Assembly (NCBI GenBank): GCA_003222935.1
Contig: QHXL01000247.1
Span: forward strand, 9,221-24,587
Length of the DNA stretch: 15,367 nucleotides
Source: Acidobacteriota bacterium
GTDB taxonomy: Bacteria; Acidobacteriota; Blastocatellia; Pyrinomonadales; Pyrinomonadaceae
Reading direction: 5' to 3'
Position numbers and translations under genes: made by a program. A model generated the notes under the pieces. The model saw only the letters and a list, made by a program, of their open reading frames with translations, made no database searches and was not told the DNA's origin. Positions 8,037-15,367 of this stretch are shown piece after piece (positions within the stretch are counted from its first letter, which is position 1; each line of letters opens with the position of its first letter).

Positions 8037-8480
8037 ATGTTCTTGGCGGAAGCCTCTATTCAGTTGGTGCCTGATGGGACCATTCTGATCCACCTGTTAA
8101 TGGTGGCTCTCATGGTTGTGATTCTCAATCGCACCCTTCTAAAGCCTATTAATAAGATCCTGGAGGAACGGGACAAGAACATCCTTGGAAAAGTCGATGA
8201 CGCGAAGACTCTTCTGAAAGCCAGGGATGAACGCCTTCAGCAATACGAGGCAGCTTTGCGAGATGCTCGCACTGAGGGTTATCACCTCTTAGAGAAGGAA
8301 CGGTCACAGGCGTTGAGGTTGAAGGATGAGAAGGTTCGTGCTTTCAAGGAGAACCTGAACCAGAAACTTGCCCAAGACATTGCCACTACTCACGAACAAG
8401 AGAAGCAAGTCCAACAACAATTAGAGGGACAAGCGAAAGAGATCGCTGACATGATCAGTGGTCAGATTCTGCATCGCTAA
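8037..8480 (+). CDS. atpF': F-type ATP synthase subunit b' (first of two b-type stalk subunits)
   Basis: The 147-residue protein has one transmembrane segment near the N-terminus (about residues 15-37), then the start of the cytoplasmic helix (KPINKILEERDKNILGKVDD), then a long charged coiled coil to the C-terminus. This is the architecture of the peripheral stator stalk b subunit, which links the membrane a subunit to the alpha3beta3 head via delta. Residues 33-45 fit the conserved b-subunit segment after the membrane span (L-x-KPI-x-x-x-L-x-x-R). GTGAGGA at 8024-8030 provides a good Shine-Dalgarno for the ATG. It is followed 22 bases later by a second b-type gene, as in lineages with a b/b' heterodimer such as cyanobacteria. 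Which copy is b and which b' is assigned by order only. Confidence 0.88.
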   Translation: MFLAEASIQLVPDGTILIHLLMVALMVVILNRTLLKPINKILEERDKNILGKVDDAKTLLKARDERLQQYEAALRDARTEGYHLLEKERSQALRLKDEKVRAFKENLNQKLAQDIATTHEQEKQVQQQLEGQAKEIADMISGQILHR

Positions 8481-8502
8481 GTCGGAGCTTGTTTAGTCAC
8501 AC

Positions 8503-9024
8503 ATGTTTCTAATCGTACTTTCAAATTGGACAGACGTTCTTAACTACCCGGGCCTTGAGCTCTGGAAGTTCATTAATCTTGCGGTGTTTGTCGGCGCCGC
8601 GATCTACATACTCCGACGTCCGATTGCTGCCGCACTCGCGGCTCGTGGAGAAAGTATTCGCAAGGAAATTAAACAAGCAGAGGAAGATAAAAAAGCTGCT
8701 GAAGAAAAACTCACCGAGGCCGACGCTCAACTCGCTCACCTGGATGCAGACGTCCAGGCACTTCGCCAACAAGCGGAGAAAGAGGCCACGCTTGAGCGCG
8801 AACGACTGGCAGCCGACGCGGAGCGCGAAATCGAAAAGCTAAAAAGTCAGGCCGAAAGGGAACTAGAGACCGCGAGGAAAGTGGTGAAGAAAGAGTTGCG
8901 ACAGTTCCTTGCAAAGCGAAGCCTCGACCTGGCAAAAGCAACGGTCATTAGTCAACTCAATCCGGCCGAAGACGTTCGACTCATTAAGGAAAGAGTCGCT
9001 GAACTTGGGAGGGTGCGAGGTTGA
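8503..9024 (+). CDS. atpF: F-type ATP synthase subunit b
   Basis: The 173-residue protein has one transmembrane span (about residues 18-38, LELWKFINLAVFVGAAIYIL), followed by RRPIAAALAARGESIRKEI, the usual b-subunit junction, and a long heptad-rich coiled coil rich in Glu, Lys, Ala and Arg (about 50-150). The C-terminus (SLDLAKATVISQLNPAEDVRLI) matches the delta-contacting end of b subunits. It forms the stator with the preceding b' protein. The stop overlaps the TTG start of atpH by four bases (TTGA at 9021-9024), a sign of coupled translation. The Shine-Dalgarno is weak: GGAG at 8484-8487 is 15 bases before the ATG. The start is the only reasonable one that keeps the membrane span in place. 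Confidence 0.95.
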   Translation: MFLIVLSNWTDVLNYPGLELWKFINLAVFVGAAIYILRRPIAAALAARGESIRKEIKQAEEDKKAAEEKLTEADAQLAHLDADVQALRQQAEKEATLERERLAADAEREIEKLKSQAERELETARKVVKKELRQFLAKRSLDLAKATVISQLNPAEDVRLIKERVAELGRVRG

Positions 9025-9563
9025 GTGTACAAACCATAGCGAGACGCTACGCAACTGCCCTGGGGGAAGTCGTCGCCGAACAAGGAAACGAGCGGGTGGT
9101 CCAACAAGAGATCGATGGCTGGGCGTCGTTGATTGAAACCAACCCACAGTTGCGAGAAGTCTTTGCCAATCCCACGGTTCCTTACGATCAAAAGCAAACC
9201 GTTCTTGAAGAATTGATCGCTCGCACGAAAGTGCATGAGACGACCGCTTCGTTCCTGCGAGTTCTGCTCAAGAATCAACGACTGGCCCAACTGAAATACG
9301 TGGCTGAAAAATTTGGCCAGGTACTCGATGACCGTAGTGGAGTGGTAGCCGCGAAAGTGACAACAGCTCGTCCAATTCCTGGCGAGGTGAAATCGTCATT
9401 GAAAGATGCGCTCGCTTCAGCGGCAGGGCGTTCAGTGCGTGTTTCCTTTACGATCGATGAAGCGATCATTGGAGGAATCGTCACCCAGGTCGGCTCCACG
9501 GTTTTTGATGGATCGGTCCAAGGTCAGCTCGACCGTCTCGCTGGCGACCTGGTCGGTGGCTGA
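9021..9563 (+). CDS. atpH: F-type ATP synthase subunit delta
   Basis: The 180-residue delta subunit sits on top of the F1 head and attaches it to the b stalk. The N-terminal helical domain begins with the family start TIARRYATALGEVV. The C-terminal signature GGIVTQVGSTVFDGSVQGQL (about 152-171) is well conserved and is typical of delta/OSCP proteins. The start is TTG, overlapping the atpF stop, with GGGAGG at 9007-9012 as a good ribosome binding site eight bases upstream. The length is normal. It sits between b and alpha as in most bacterial atp operons. Confidence 0.97.
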   Translation: MSVQTIARRYATALGEVVAEQGNERVVQQEIDGWASLIETNPQLREVFANPTVPYDQKQTVLEELIARTKVHETTASFLRVLLKNQRLAQLKYVAEKFGQVLDDRSGVVAAKVTTARPIPGEVKSSLKDALASAAGRSVRVSFTIDEAIIGGIVTQVGSTVFDGSVQGQLDRLAGDLVGG

Positions 9564-9591
9564 AGCGTACGTTAAGTAATTAGAGGACAAC

Positions 9592-11160
9592 ATGGAACCC
9601 ATAAGAGCTAGCGAAATCAACGAGATTATTCGCAAACAAATAGAAAACTTCGATACAGGCGTGACTGTCACTGAGGTTGGTACGGTTATCAAAATAGGTG
9701 ACGGTATTGCCGAGATACATGGCCTTGAAAAAGTAATGGCCGGCGAACTGCTCGAGTTCGCACATGACGTTCGCGGTCTCGCCCTCAACCTGGAAGAAGA
9801 CAAAGTCGGTGCAGTTCTCTTTGGTGATTTCCAGAAAATCAGCGAAGGCGATATCGTCAAACGCACCGGTCGCATTATGCAGGTGCCGGTTGGTGAGGCT
9901 CTGATTGGACGAGTTGTCGACGTACTAGGCAATCCGATCGACGATGGTGGTCCAATCGTCACGGATCACTATTACCCGGTTGAGCGAATCGCTCCCGGCG
10001 TAATCGATCGACAACCTGTGAAAGAACCACTTCAAACCGGCCTCAAGGCGATCGACGCTATGGTGCCGATCGGTCGTGGACAGCGCGAACTAATTATTGG
10101 AGATCGCCAGACCGGTAAAACGGCCGTGGCAGTCGACACGATCATCAACCAAAAAGGCAAGGATGTAATTTGTATTTACGTCGCGATTGGTCAGAAGGCC
10201 TCGACCGTCGCCCAGGTTGTGAAAACTCTCCAGGACTTTGGCGCGATGGACTACACCATCGTAGTAAAGGCGACCGCTTCTGACCCGGCAGCGATGCAGT
10301 TTTTGGCGCCTTACTCAGGCGCGGCGATGGGCGAGTACTTCCGCGACAATGGTCGTCATGCGTTAACAATTTACGATGACCTCTCGAAACAAGCTGCTGC
10401 GTATCGTGAAATCTCGTTGCTATTGAGAAGACCTCCGGGTCGCGAGGCTTATCCGGGTGACGTCTTCTACCTCCACTCAAGACTGCTCGAACGCGCGGCG
10501 AAACTCTCTGATATCAAGGGCGGTGGTTCGCTCACGAGTTTGCCTATTATCGAAACGCAGGCCGGCGACATCTCGGCCTATATTCCAACAAACGTTATTT
10601 CGATCACTGACGGTCAGATCTTTCTTGAGGCCGACCTCTTCAACAGTGGGTTCAGACCAGCGATTAACGTAGGCAACAGTGTGTCGCGAGTAGGTGGTTC
10701 GGCCCAGATCAAGGCGATGAAGCAAGTAGCTGGAACTCTGCGACTCGACCTGGCGCAGTTCCGTGAGTTACAGGCGTTCGCACAGTTTGGTTCAGACCTC
10801 GATAAGGCAACCCAAGCGCAGCTTGCTCGAGGACAGCGTCTGACCGAGATTCTCAAACAACCTCAATACCGTCCGATGGACATTGAAAAGCAGGTGCTCG
10901 GCATTTGGGCGGCTACCAACGGCTTTACCGACGACATTGCTATTGAGGATGTGCGCAGATTTGAGACGGATCTGTTGAGTTTTGTCGAAAACTCGCATCC
11001 AGGCTTGCTCACCGCTATAAGGGAGAAAAAGAGCCTGACAGACGAAATCAAGAGTGATCTAAAACAAGCGCTCGAAGACTTCAAAGATAACTGGAAGACG
11101 CAAAGTTCGAAGCCGGGTGCGCTTGGTGCTCCAACTCAAACAACTTCAGCCACTGCATAG
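9592..11160 (+). CDS. atpA: F-type ATP synthase subunit alpha
   Basis: The 522-residue alpha subunit carries the non-catalytic nucleotide sites of F1. An N-terminal beta-barrel domain (about 20-95) is followed by the nucleotide-binding domain with Walker A GDRQTGKT (170-177, Lys176). The conserved segment around [19 protein letters not shown] follows, then the ATP synthase signature [14 protein letters not shown], whose Arg366 is the finger that reaches into the neighbouring beta catalytic site. A helical C-terminal domain ends in a short Pro/Gly/Thr-rich tail that looks variable. AGAGGA at 9582-9587 precedes the ATG with good spacing. The gene is 28 bases after atpH and nine bases before atpG, so it lies in the middle of one transcript. 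Nothing is missing. Confidence 0.99.
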   Translation: MEPIRASEINEIIRKQIENFDTGVTVTEVGTVIKIGDGIAEIHGLEKVMAGELLEFAHDVRGLALNLEEDKVGAVLFGDFQKISEGDIVKRTGRIMQVPVGEALIGRVVDVLGNPIDDGGPIVTDHYYPVERIAPGVIDRQPVKEPLQTGLKAIDAMVPIGRGQRELIIGDRQTGKTAVAVDTIINQKGKDVICIYVAIGQKASTVAQVVKTLQDFGAMDYTIVVKATASDPAAMQFLAPYSGAAMGEYFRDNGRHALTIYDDLSKQAAAYREISLLLRRPPGREAYPGDVFYLHSRLLERAAKLSDIKGGGSLTSLPIIETQAGDISAYIPTNVISITDGQIFLEADLFNSGFRPAINVGNSVSRVGGSAQIKAMKQVAGTLRLDLAQFRELQAFAQFGSDLDKATQAQLARGQRLTEILKQPQYRPMDIEKQVLGIWAATNGFTDDIAIEDVRRFETDLLSFVENSHPGLLTAIREKKSLTDEIKSDLKQALEDFKDNWKTQSSKPGALGAPTQTTSATA

Positions 11161-11169
11161 TCGTTACTC

Positions 11170-12057
11170 ATGCCGAATCTCTTAGACATTCGCCGGCGCA
11201 TCAAGTCGGTTAAGAACACTCAGCAGATCACGAAGGCCATGAAGATGGTCTCGGCGTCGAAGCTCAGGCGTGCTCAAGAACGTGTTGTAGCTGCGCGACC
11301 ATTCACAAACAAGATGATGGAAGTTCTCGGTGAACTCGCGAAGCGGACGGACGAAGACTTTCACCATCCGTTACTCGACCAGCGAGGCGATGAGCGATAC
11401 CTGATGGTACTGGTAACTGCCGACAAGGGGTTATGCGGTGCATTCAATACGAACCTGGTTAAAGCTGGTCAGTCGTTCGTTAAGGAGAACCCGGGAAGGA
11501 CGATCGAGATACTGGCGATTGGACGAAAAGGTCGTGACTTCTTTCGCAGTCGCAACGCCGTGATTGCAGGGGAATATATTGGTCTCACCGGTAAAGGCAG
11601 GGTCGACTTTGCAGAAGCTTTAGACGTTGCACGCCACACCATCAAGCTTTACACAGAAGATGAAGGTATCGATAAAGTTTTTCTGATCTACAACGAGTTC
11701 AAATCAGTTCTGCAACAGCGAGTCATACTAGAACAACTCTTACCCGTCTCTCGCGAAAAAGAAGAGGAAACGGAAGCCAAATCGAATCAACCCGAATCGC
11801 TTGTCGACTACGTGTACGAGCAACCACCCGCCGAATTGTTTGGACACCTGTTGCCTCGCCTGATTGAGACTCAGGTCTTTCGTGCGTTATTGGAGTCTGT
11901 AGCTTCTGAACAAGGTGCCCGCATGACGGCGATGGATTCAGCTTCCAAGAACGCCAGCGAACTTATCGATAGTCTCACCCTGGGGATGAATCGTGTCCGT
12001 CAGGCCGCGATCACAAATGAGATTATCGAAGTAGTTTCTGGTGCCGCTGCTCTTTAG
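11170..12057 (+). CDS. atpG: F-type ATP synthase subunit gamma
   Basis: The 295-residue gamma subunit is the central rotating shaft that couples the c-ring to the alpha3beta3 head. The N-terminal helix MPNLLDIRRRIKSVKNTQQI and its continuation (TKAMKMVSASKLRRAQ), and the C-terminal helix with MTAMDSASKNASELI and TNEIIEVVSGAAAL, are both canonical; together they form the coiled-coil shaft. The middle is a Rossmann-like domain (ADKGLCGAFNTN). A short charged stretch around residues 195-210 (EKEEETEAK) looks like a surface loop. No Shine-Dalgarno is visible in the nine bases after atpA, so translation is probably coupled. In most operons atpD (beta) would follow; here a hairpin and an unrelated gene do. 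Confidence 0.98.
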   Translation: MPNLLDIRRRIKSVKNTQQITKAMKMVSASKLRRAQERVVAARPFTNKMMEVLGELAKRTDEDFHHPLLDQRGDERYLMVLVTADKGLCGAFNTNLVKAGQSFVKENPGRTIEILAIGRKGRDFFRSRNAVIAGEYIGLTGKGRVDFAEALDVARHTIKLYTEDEGIDKVFLIYNEFKSVLQQRVILEQLLPVSREKEEETEAKSNQPESLVDYVYEQPPAELFGHLLPRLIETQVFRALLESVASEQGARMTAMDSASKNASELIDSLTLGMNRVRQAAITNEIIEVVSGAAAL

Positions 12058-12084
12058 CACCACTTAACAGTTTTAGTTTTCGAC

Positions 12085-12112
12085 GATGGGAAGCGGCAAA
12101 TCGCTTCCCATC
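12085..12112 (+). terminator. Strong hairpin after atpG, likely end of the atp transcript
   Basis: GATGGGAAGCG (12085-12095) and CGCTTCCCATC (12102-12112) form a perfect 11-base-pair stem with the six-base loop GCAAAT, 27 bases after the atpG stop. The following bases (ATTGCTTGAGCC) are only weakly T-rich, so it is not a textbook intrinsic terminator. It may instead protect or process the 3' end. It separates atp genes from the VanZ-like gene. Confidence 0.6.
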
Positions 12113-12130
12113 ATTGCTTGAGCCTTTAAC

Positions 12131-12583
12131 TTGAAATACCCCTTTCGACTTCTCAGCCGTTTCGCTCCGCTAGTTCTGTGGCTCGGTTTCATTTTCTTTG
12201 CCTCATCAAATAGTTTTTCGGCTTCCAACACTTCCCGCTTCATTGGACCAGTGGTTCTTTGGTTCTTTCCCGATACAAGTCAGGAAACTCTTACCACCAT
12301 TCATTTCGTTGTAAGAAAGCTAGCGCATTTCAGCGAGTACGCAATGTTGGGCCTCCTGGCCGCCAGGGCATTTCGAACCTCCCCAAATCCTTCAGTGCAC
12401 CGGTACTGGTTCTGGATATCGGCGACCTTGATTGTGCTTTATGCACTTCTTGATGAGTACCATCAGAGCTTCGTTCCCACGCGAACGGCCTCATTCGTCG
12501 ATAGTTTGATCGACATTAGCGGCGGCTTAACTGTCCTAATCGTCGTAAGTCGTCGCCGCGCCTCGAACATTTCGGCAAATTGA
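12131..12583 (+). CDS. VanZ-like family membrane protein
   Basis: The 150-residue protein has about four hydrophobic segments (about 9-26, 42-60, 95-113 and 125-142), which suggests an integral membrane protein. The VanZ-like family motifs are clear: RKLAHFSEYAMLGLL (from Arg62, with His66 and Glu69) and DEYHQSFVPTR (from Asp108, with Glu109, His111 and Gln112), followed by SFVDSLIDISG. The family is named after VanZ, which confers low-level teicoplanin resistance, but most members are of unknown function and occur in many genomes. The TTG start at 12131 is uncertain, since no Shine-Dalgarno is visible; it is preferred because it keeps the positively charged MKYPFRLLSRF lead before the first membrane segment. 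It lies between the atp hairpin and the SPFH gene with no obvious functional link to either. Confidence 0.88.
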   Translation: MKYPFRLLSRFAPLVLWLGFIFFASSNSFSASNTSRFIGPVVLWFFPDTSQETLTTIHFVVRKLAHFSEYAMLGLLAARAFRTSPNPSVHRYWFWISATLIVLYALLDEYHQSFVPTRTASFVDSLIDISGGLTVLIVVSRRRASNISAN

Positions 12584-12601
12584 TCCTTCTCATCGTATAA
12601 T
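12571..12601 (+). promoter_or_regulatory. Possible promoter with perfect -10 before the SPFH gene
   Basis: TATAAT at 12596-12601 is a perfect -10 hexamer just after the VanZ-like stop codon. The best -35 candidate, TTCGGC at 12571-12576, is weak (about half consensus) with a long 19-base spacer. A start near 12608 would give a leader of about 30 bases. This is a tentative call. Confidence 0.3.
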
Positions 12602-12639
12602 TGGCCAGCTCTTAATCTTTGGAGACGAATGAGACTCAA

Positions 12640-13776
12640 ATGGGAATCCTTGACAGACTAAGCCCGACATCGCAATTCATCGAAGTAATTGAATGGCTCG
12701 ACAACACGAACAACACACTCGTGTATCGCTTTCCTGTGAAAGACCAGGAAATCAAGAACGGCGCGCAGTTGATCGTTCGCGAGTCGCAAGCAGCAGTTTT
12801 TGTGTCGGAAGGTCAGATCGCTGATCTGTTTCCCCCGGGACGCTATACCGTCGACGGCGGCAACACACCGATCCTTTCCAAGCTTGGCGCCTGGAAGTTT
12901 GGGTTCAACTCGCCATTCAAAGCGGAAATCTATTTCGTCAATACCAAGCAGTTCACCGATCTCAAATGGGGAACGCCCAACCCGGTGATGATGCGCGATA
13001 CCGACTTTGGCATGGTCCGCCTGCGGGCCTTCGGTATCTACTCGATCCGAGTTGCTGACCCGAAGGCGTTCATTAAAGAGATCGCCGGCACCAACGCGCA
13101 CTTCGTCACCGAAGATATTGAGGGTCAGTTGAAGCGAACTCTCGTCGGTGGTTTTAGTGATGGGCTTGCTGAGTCGAAAATTGCCGCACTCGACCTCGCG
13201 TCGAATTACGATGAACTCGGAAAGTTCACACGAGAAAAATTGAATGAAGACTTCAAGTCGTATGGACTGGAGTTAACCAAGTTCGTCATTGAAAACATTT
13301 CGTTACCACAGGAAGTCGAAGCAGCCATGGATAAGCGCACTTCCATGGGAGTGATTGGCGACGTTGGACGTTACGCGCAGTTTCAAGCGGCCGATGCGAT
13401 GCGTGACGCCGCTCAGAACACCGGTGGTGGCGCTGGAACAGGTGCGGGCCTGGGAGCCGGGTTTGCTATCGGCAACGCGATGGCCGGCGCCATGACTGAT
13501 GCTATGAAGCAGCCGAAAGGCGGGGGTTCATCAGTAGCGTGTCCAAAATGCGGAACCGGAAACGCAGCTGGAGCGAAGTTCTGCATCGATTGCGGCGAAA
13601 AGCTTGGGACCACGGCCCAGACGGTGCCCTGTGTAAAGTGTGCTTCTCCACTGCAAGCCGGCGCGAAGTTCTGCAACGAGTGTGGCGCCAAACAAGAAAA
13701 GGCGGCATGCCCAAATTGCAAAGCTGAACTATCGCCTGGCTCAAAGTTTTGTAATGAATGCGGGCAAAAGGTGTAA
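12640..13776 (+). CDS. SPFH/Band-7-type protein with three C-terminal zinc ribbons (YdjI / 'virion core protein' family)
   Basis: The 378-residue protein starts with MGILDRLSPTSQFIEVIEW and has an N-terminal SPFH-like domain (about 15-215), with the blocks GAQLIVRESQAAVFVSEGQ, PPGRYTV and AEIYFVNTKQF. These resemble B. subtilis YdjI and the proteins often annotated as 'virion core protein'. An alpha-helical part and a Gly/Ala-rich hydrophobic stretch (about 260-290) follow. Three zinc ribbons end the protein, each Cys-x2-Cys...Cys-x2-Cys: Cys301/304/315/318, 331/334/345/348 and 357/360/371/374. Proteins of this type are thought to associate with membranes, and YdjI acts with YdjG/YdjH in membrane stress localisation of the LiaI/phage-shock type. 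The role here is unknown. An in-frame TTG at 12619 is an alternative start. GGAGA at 12621-12625 is 14 bases before the ATG, which is long. Confidence 0.88.
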   Translation: MGILDRLSPTSQFIEVIEWLDNTNNTLVYRFPVKDQEIKNGAQLIVRESQAAVFVSEGQIADLFPPGRYTVDGGNTPILSKLGAWKFGFNSPFKAEIYFVNTKQFTDLKWGTPNPVMMRDTDFGMVRLRAFGIYSIRVADPKAFIKEIAGTNAHFVTEDIEGQLKRTLVGGFSDGLAESKIAALDLASNYDELGKFTREKLNEDFKSYGLELTKFVIENISLPQEVEAAMDKRTSMGVIGDVGRYAQFQAADAMRDAAQNTGGGAGTGAGLGAGFAIGNAMAGAMTDAMKQPKGGGSSVACPKCGTGNAAGAKFCIDCGEKLGTTAQTVPCVKCASPLQAGAKFCNECGAKQEKAACPNCKAELSPGSKFCNECGQKV

Positions 13777-13836
13777 TACCCCGAGTTATCTTTAATCCTC
13801 CCCTTGGTGTAATTCCCTCTTTCAGGGATCGTATAG

Positions 13837-15108
13837 ATGTTAAGAGCGCTCACGCGTCCGCGTCGTGTTGTCATCACCGGAATGGGGTGTGTCACGCCGT
13901 TCGGAGTAGGACGTGAGGCTTACTGGAATGCACTTGTCACTGGACAAAGTGGTGTTCGCAGAATCCAATCCTTTGACGTTTCAAACTCTCCTGTAAAAAT
14001 CGCCGCTGAAGTTCCCGACTTCGACTGGGAAGCTCAAATCAGTCCAAAAGATCGCAAGCACGTACCACGCACAGTTCCCCTGGCGCTGGCGGCCGCGCGC
14101 GAGGCCCTCGAAGACTCACGATTGTTTCCGAACGACTTGTCGTTAACTGAACGGCGCGGTATTGGAGTTCAACTGGGCACCGGAGGTGGTGGCCTCGCAT
14201 TCACCGAACAGCAGTACGAATACTGGTACGTTGGTCCAACTAACAAAGCCAGCGTCTATACCATTCCCGCGTCGACTCATGGTGGTCTTTCGAGTGAACT
14301 TTCGATGGCCTTTGGTCTTCGTGGTCTGTCGCACATAGTCTCTACCGGTTGCACGAGCTCAACCGACGCTCTCGCGTATGCCGCTGAACACATTGTTGTT
14401 GGCCGGCAGGATGTGATGTTGTCGGGCGGTGTCGACGCGCCGATTGCTCCGGGAATTCTTGCCGCTTTCAATCTCATGACCGTGCTTACGAATGATTGGA
14501 ATGATGAACCTCAGCGTGCGTCGAGACCTTTTTCAAAAAACCGATCCGGAATTGTGCTGGGAGAAGGCTCCTGGATTTACGTCCTGGAAGAGCTTGAACA
14601 CGCAAAGGAACGTGGCGCAAAGATTTATGCGGAGATCACCGGCTACGGAGCGACGTGTGATGCGTATCATCGCGTTCGACTTGCAGAAGATGGTGACGAA
14701 CCTGCTCGCGCGATGCGATTGGCCCTGGCAGACGCGGGCCGTGAAGCAAAAGATATCGACTACGTGAACCTACACGGCACATCGACGCTGCTCAATGATC
14801 GAATTGAAACGAGCGCCTTGAAACTTGCGTTTGACGGACACGCGGGAAGGATTCCGATGTCGGGAACGAAATCCCAAATTGGTCATCCGCAAGGTGCCAG
14901 CGGAGCTGCGGGAGTGGGCGCAGCACTGTGTGCCATGCATACCCACCTTATTCCTCCAACCATCAATCTGGACGAGCCCGACCCTGACTGCAATCTCGAC
15001 TACGTCCCCAATAAGGCGCGTGAAGCCGATGTGCAAATTGCACTTTGCAACTGCATCGGTTTTGGTTCCAAGAACAGCGCATTGGTAATCGAAAAGATGG
15101 TCCAGTAA
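13837..15108 (+). CDS. Beta-ketoacyl-ACP synthase family protein (FabF-like, KAS II fold)
   Basis: The 423-residue thiolase-fold enzyme is expected to catalyse decarboxylative Claisen condensation between an acyl thioester and malonyl-ACP. The N-terminus RRVVITGMGCVTPFG is typical. The catalytic triad is intact: nucleophile Cys172 in STGCTSS, His313 in NLHGTST and His350 in GHPQGASG, with Lys345 in GTKSQ. The sequence departs from housekeeping FabF, with STGCTSS instead of TACSSG-type flanks and a YWYVGPTNKASVYTIP segment. That suggests a secondary-lipid or polyketide paralogue rather than the main elongation enzyme, and I therefore give no symbol. No acyl carrier protein or fabG neighbours are visible. 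AGGGA at 13824-13828 is eight bases before the ATG. A methyltransferase gene starts three bases after the stop, so the two are probably co-transcribed. Confidence 0.92.
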   Translation: MLRALTRPRRVVITGMGCVTPFGVGREAYWNALVTGQSGVRRIQSFDVSNSPVKIAAEVPDFDWEAQISPKDRKHVPRTVPLALAAAREALEDSRLFPNDLSLTERRGIGVQLGTGGGGLAFTEQQYEYWYVGPTNKASVYTIPASTHGGLSSELSMAFGLRGLSHIVSTGCTSSTDALAYAAEHIVVGRQDVMLSGGVDAPIAPGILAAFNLMTVLTNDWNDEPQRASRPFSKNRSGIVLGEGSWIYVLEELEHAKERGAKIYAEITGYGATCDAYHRVRLAEDGDEPARAMRLALADAGREAKDIDYVNLHGTSTLLNDRIETSALKLAFDGHAGRIPMSGTKSQIGHPQGASGAAGVGAALCAMHTHLIPPTINLDEPDPDCNLDYVPNKAREADVQIALCNCIGFGSKNSALVIEKMVQ

Positions 15109-15111
15109 CGT

Positions 15112-15367
15112 ATGTTCGACCAGTTCAAGCAGCGCAGTTACAAATTGGAAAATCTCGACAAAGGCAGTTACACGTCCGAAGAATACGAGGGCTGTATCGT
15201 CGAGTTGCAACGTGTGAATCGTTGGCTGGGGGACGCACGAGTTTTGCGCGAGACGTTGCTTCGCGACGTTGCGGCAAATAATTTGAAGGCCTTCTCAGTA
15301 TTAGATGTCGGCGCTGGATCAGGAGAACTTTTGCGCGTTGCAGCAAGTTGGTCCATTGAAACCAGAA
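15112..15367 (+). CDS. SAM-dependent methyltransferase, N-terminal part (cut by window end)
   Basis: From ATG 15112 the frame stays open to the window end, giving 85 codons. It contains a helical lead with LQRVNRWLGDARVLRETLLR, then VLDVGAGSGELLR at about residues 65-77, which is motif I of class I SAM-dependent methyltransferases (hydrophobic-D-x-G-x-G-x-G). The lead resembles methyltransferases that occur beside ketosynthase and FAD-dependent reductase genes in bacterial lipid or polyketide clusters; that is recalled, not searched. It begins three bases after the ketosynthase stop, which implies translational coupling and a shared pathway. The substrate cannot be told from this fragment. 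Confidence 0.8.
   Translation, partial: MFDQFKQRSYKLENLDKGSYTSEEYEGCIVELQRVNRWLGDARVLRETLLRDVAANNLKAFSVLDVGAGSGELLRVAASWSIETR

Noticed and set aside
12629..12661. Ten-codon open frame (ATG 12629 to TAA) overlapping the start of the SPFH gene, as a leader peptide
   Set aside because: It has no regulatory codon pattern and its spacing to GGAGA is only three bases, so it is most likely chance.
13413..13895. A 160-codon open frame on the minus strand opposite the zinc-ribbon region
   Set aside because: It has a repetitive, Pro/Ala-rich composition produced by reading the antisense of the Cys-rich repeats and Gly/Ala linker. There is no independent support.

Overview
The window is a piece of a bacterial chromosome, read almost entirely on the + strand. 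The order rnpA–yidD–yidC–khpB(jag)–mnmE–mnmG–(parS-like sites)–parA–parB is the classical replication-origin-proximal cluster, here followed by part of an F-type ATP synthase operon. The organism is probably a member of the Acidobacteriota, perhaps Blastocatellia-like. That is inferred from a large YidC with a periplasmic domain (a Gram-negative envelope), the character of the YidC insertase domain, the b'-b-delta-alpha-gamma ATP synthase arrangement, frequent TTG/GTG starts and roughly 50-55% GC. The phylum assignment is a judgement from sequence feel, not from a search.

Positions 1-6023 hold membrane biogenesis and RNA maturation genes. They are the 3' end of rnpA (RNase P protein), yidD, yidC (membrane insertase), khpB (an R3H RNA-binding protein), and mnmE and mnmG, the two partners that modify the tRNA wobble uridine. 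Positions 6024-7827 hold the chromosome partition module: a pair of inverted, half-conserved parS-like sites, then parA and parB, whose ends overlap. A 209-base gap (7828-8036) carries a plausible sigma-70-type promoter and small inverted repeats. It precedes atpF', atpF, atpH, atpA and atpG, which end at a strong hairpin at 12085-12112. The beta, epsilon, a and c subunit genes are absent, so the ATP synthase genes are probably split between loci.

Positions 12131-15367 are less conserved. They hold a VanZ-like small membrane protein, an SPFH-domain protein with three C-terminal zinc ribbons, a FabF-like beta-ketoacyl synthase with an intact Cys-His-His triad, and the first 85 codons of a SAM-dependent methyltransferase cut by the window edge. 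The last two genes are three bases apart and look like the start of a lipid or polyketide modification operon.

Most of the window is ordinary core genome. I do not see a clear new defence, mobile or RNA system, CRISPR array, tRNA, rRNA or insertion sequence. The points most worth a second look are the asymmetric inverted parS pair, the split ATP synthase operon with a repeat-rich promoter region, the loss of conserved residues in YidC and KhpB, and the SPFH-triple zinc ribbon protein. No gene-free stretch exceeds 300 bases.
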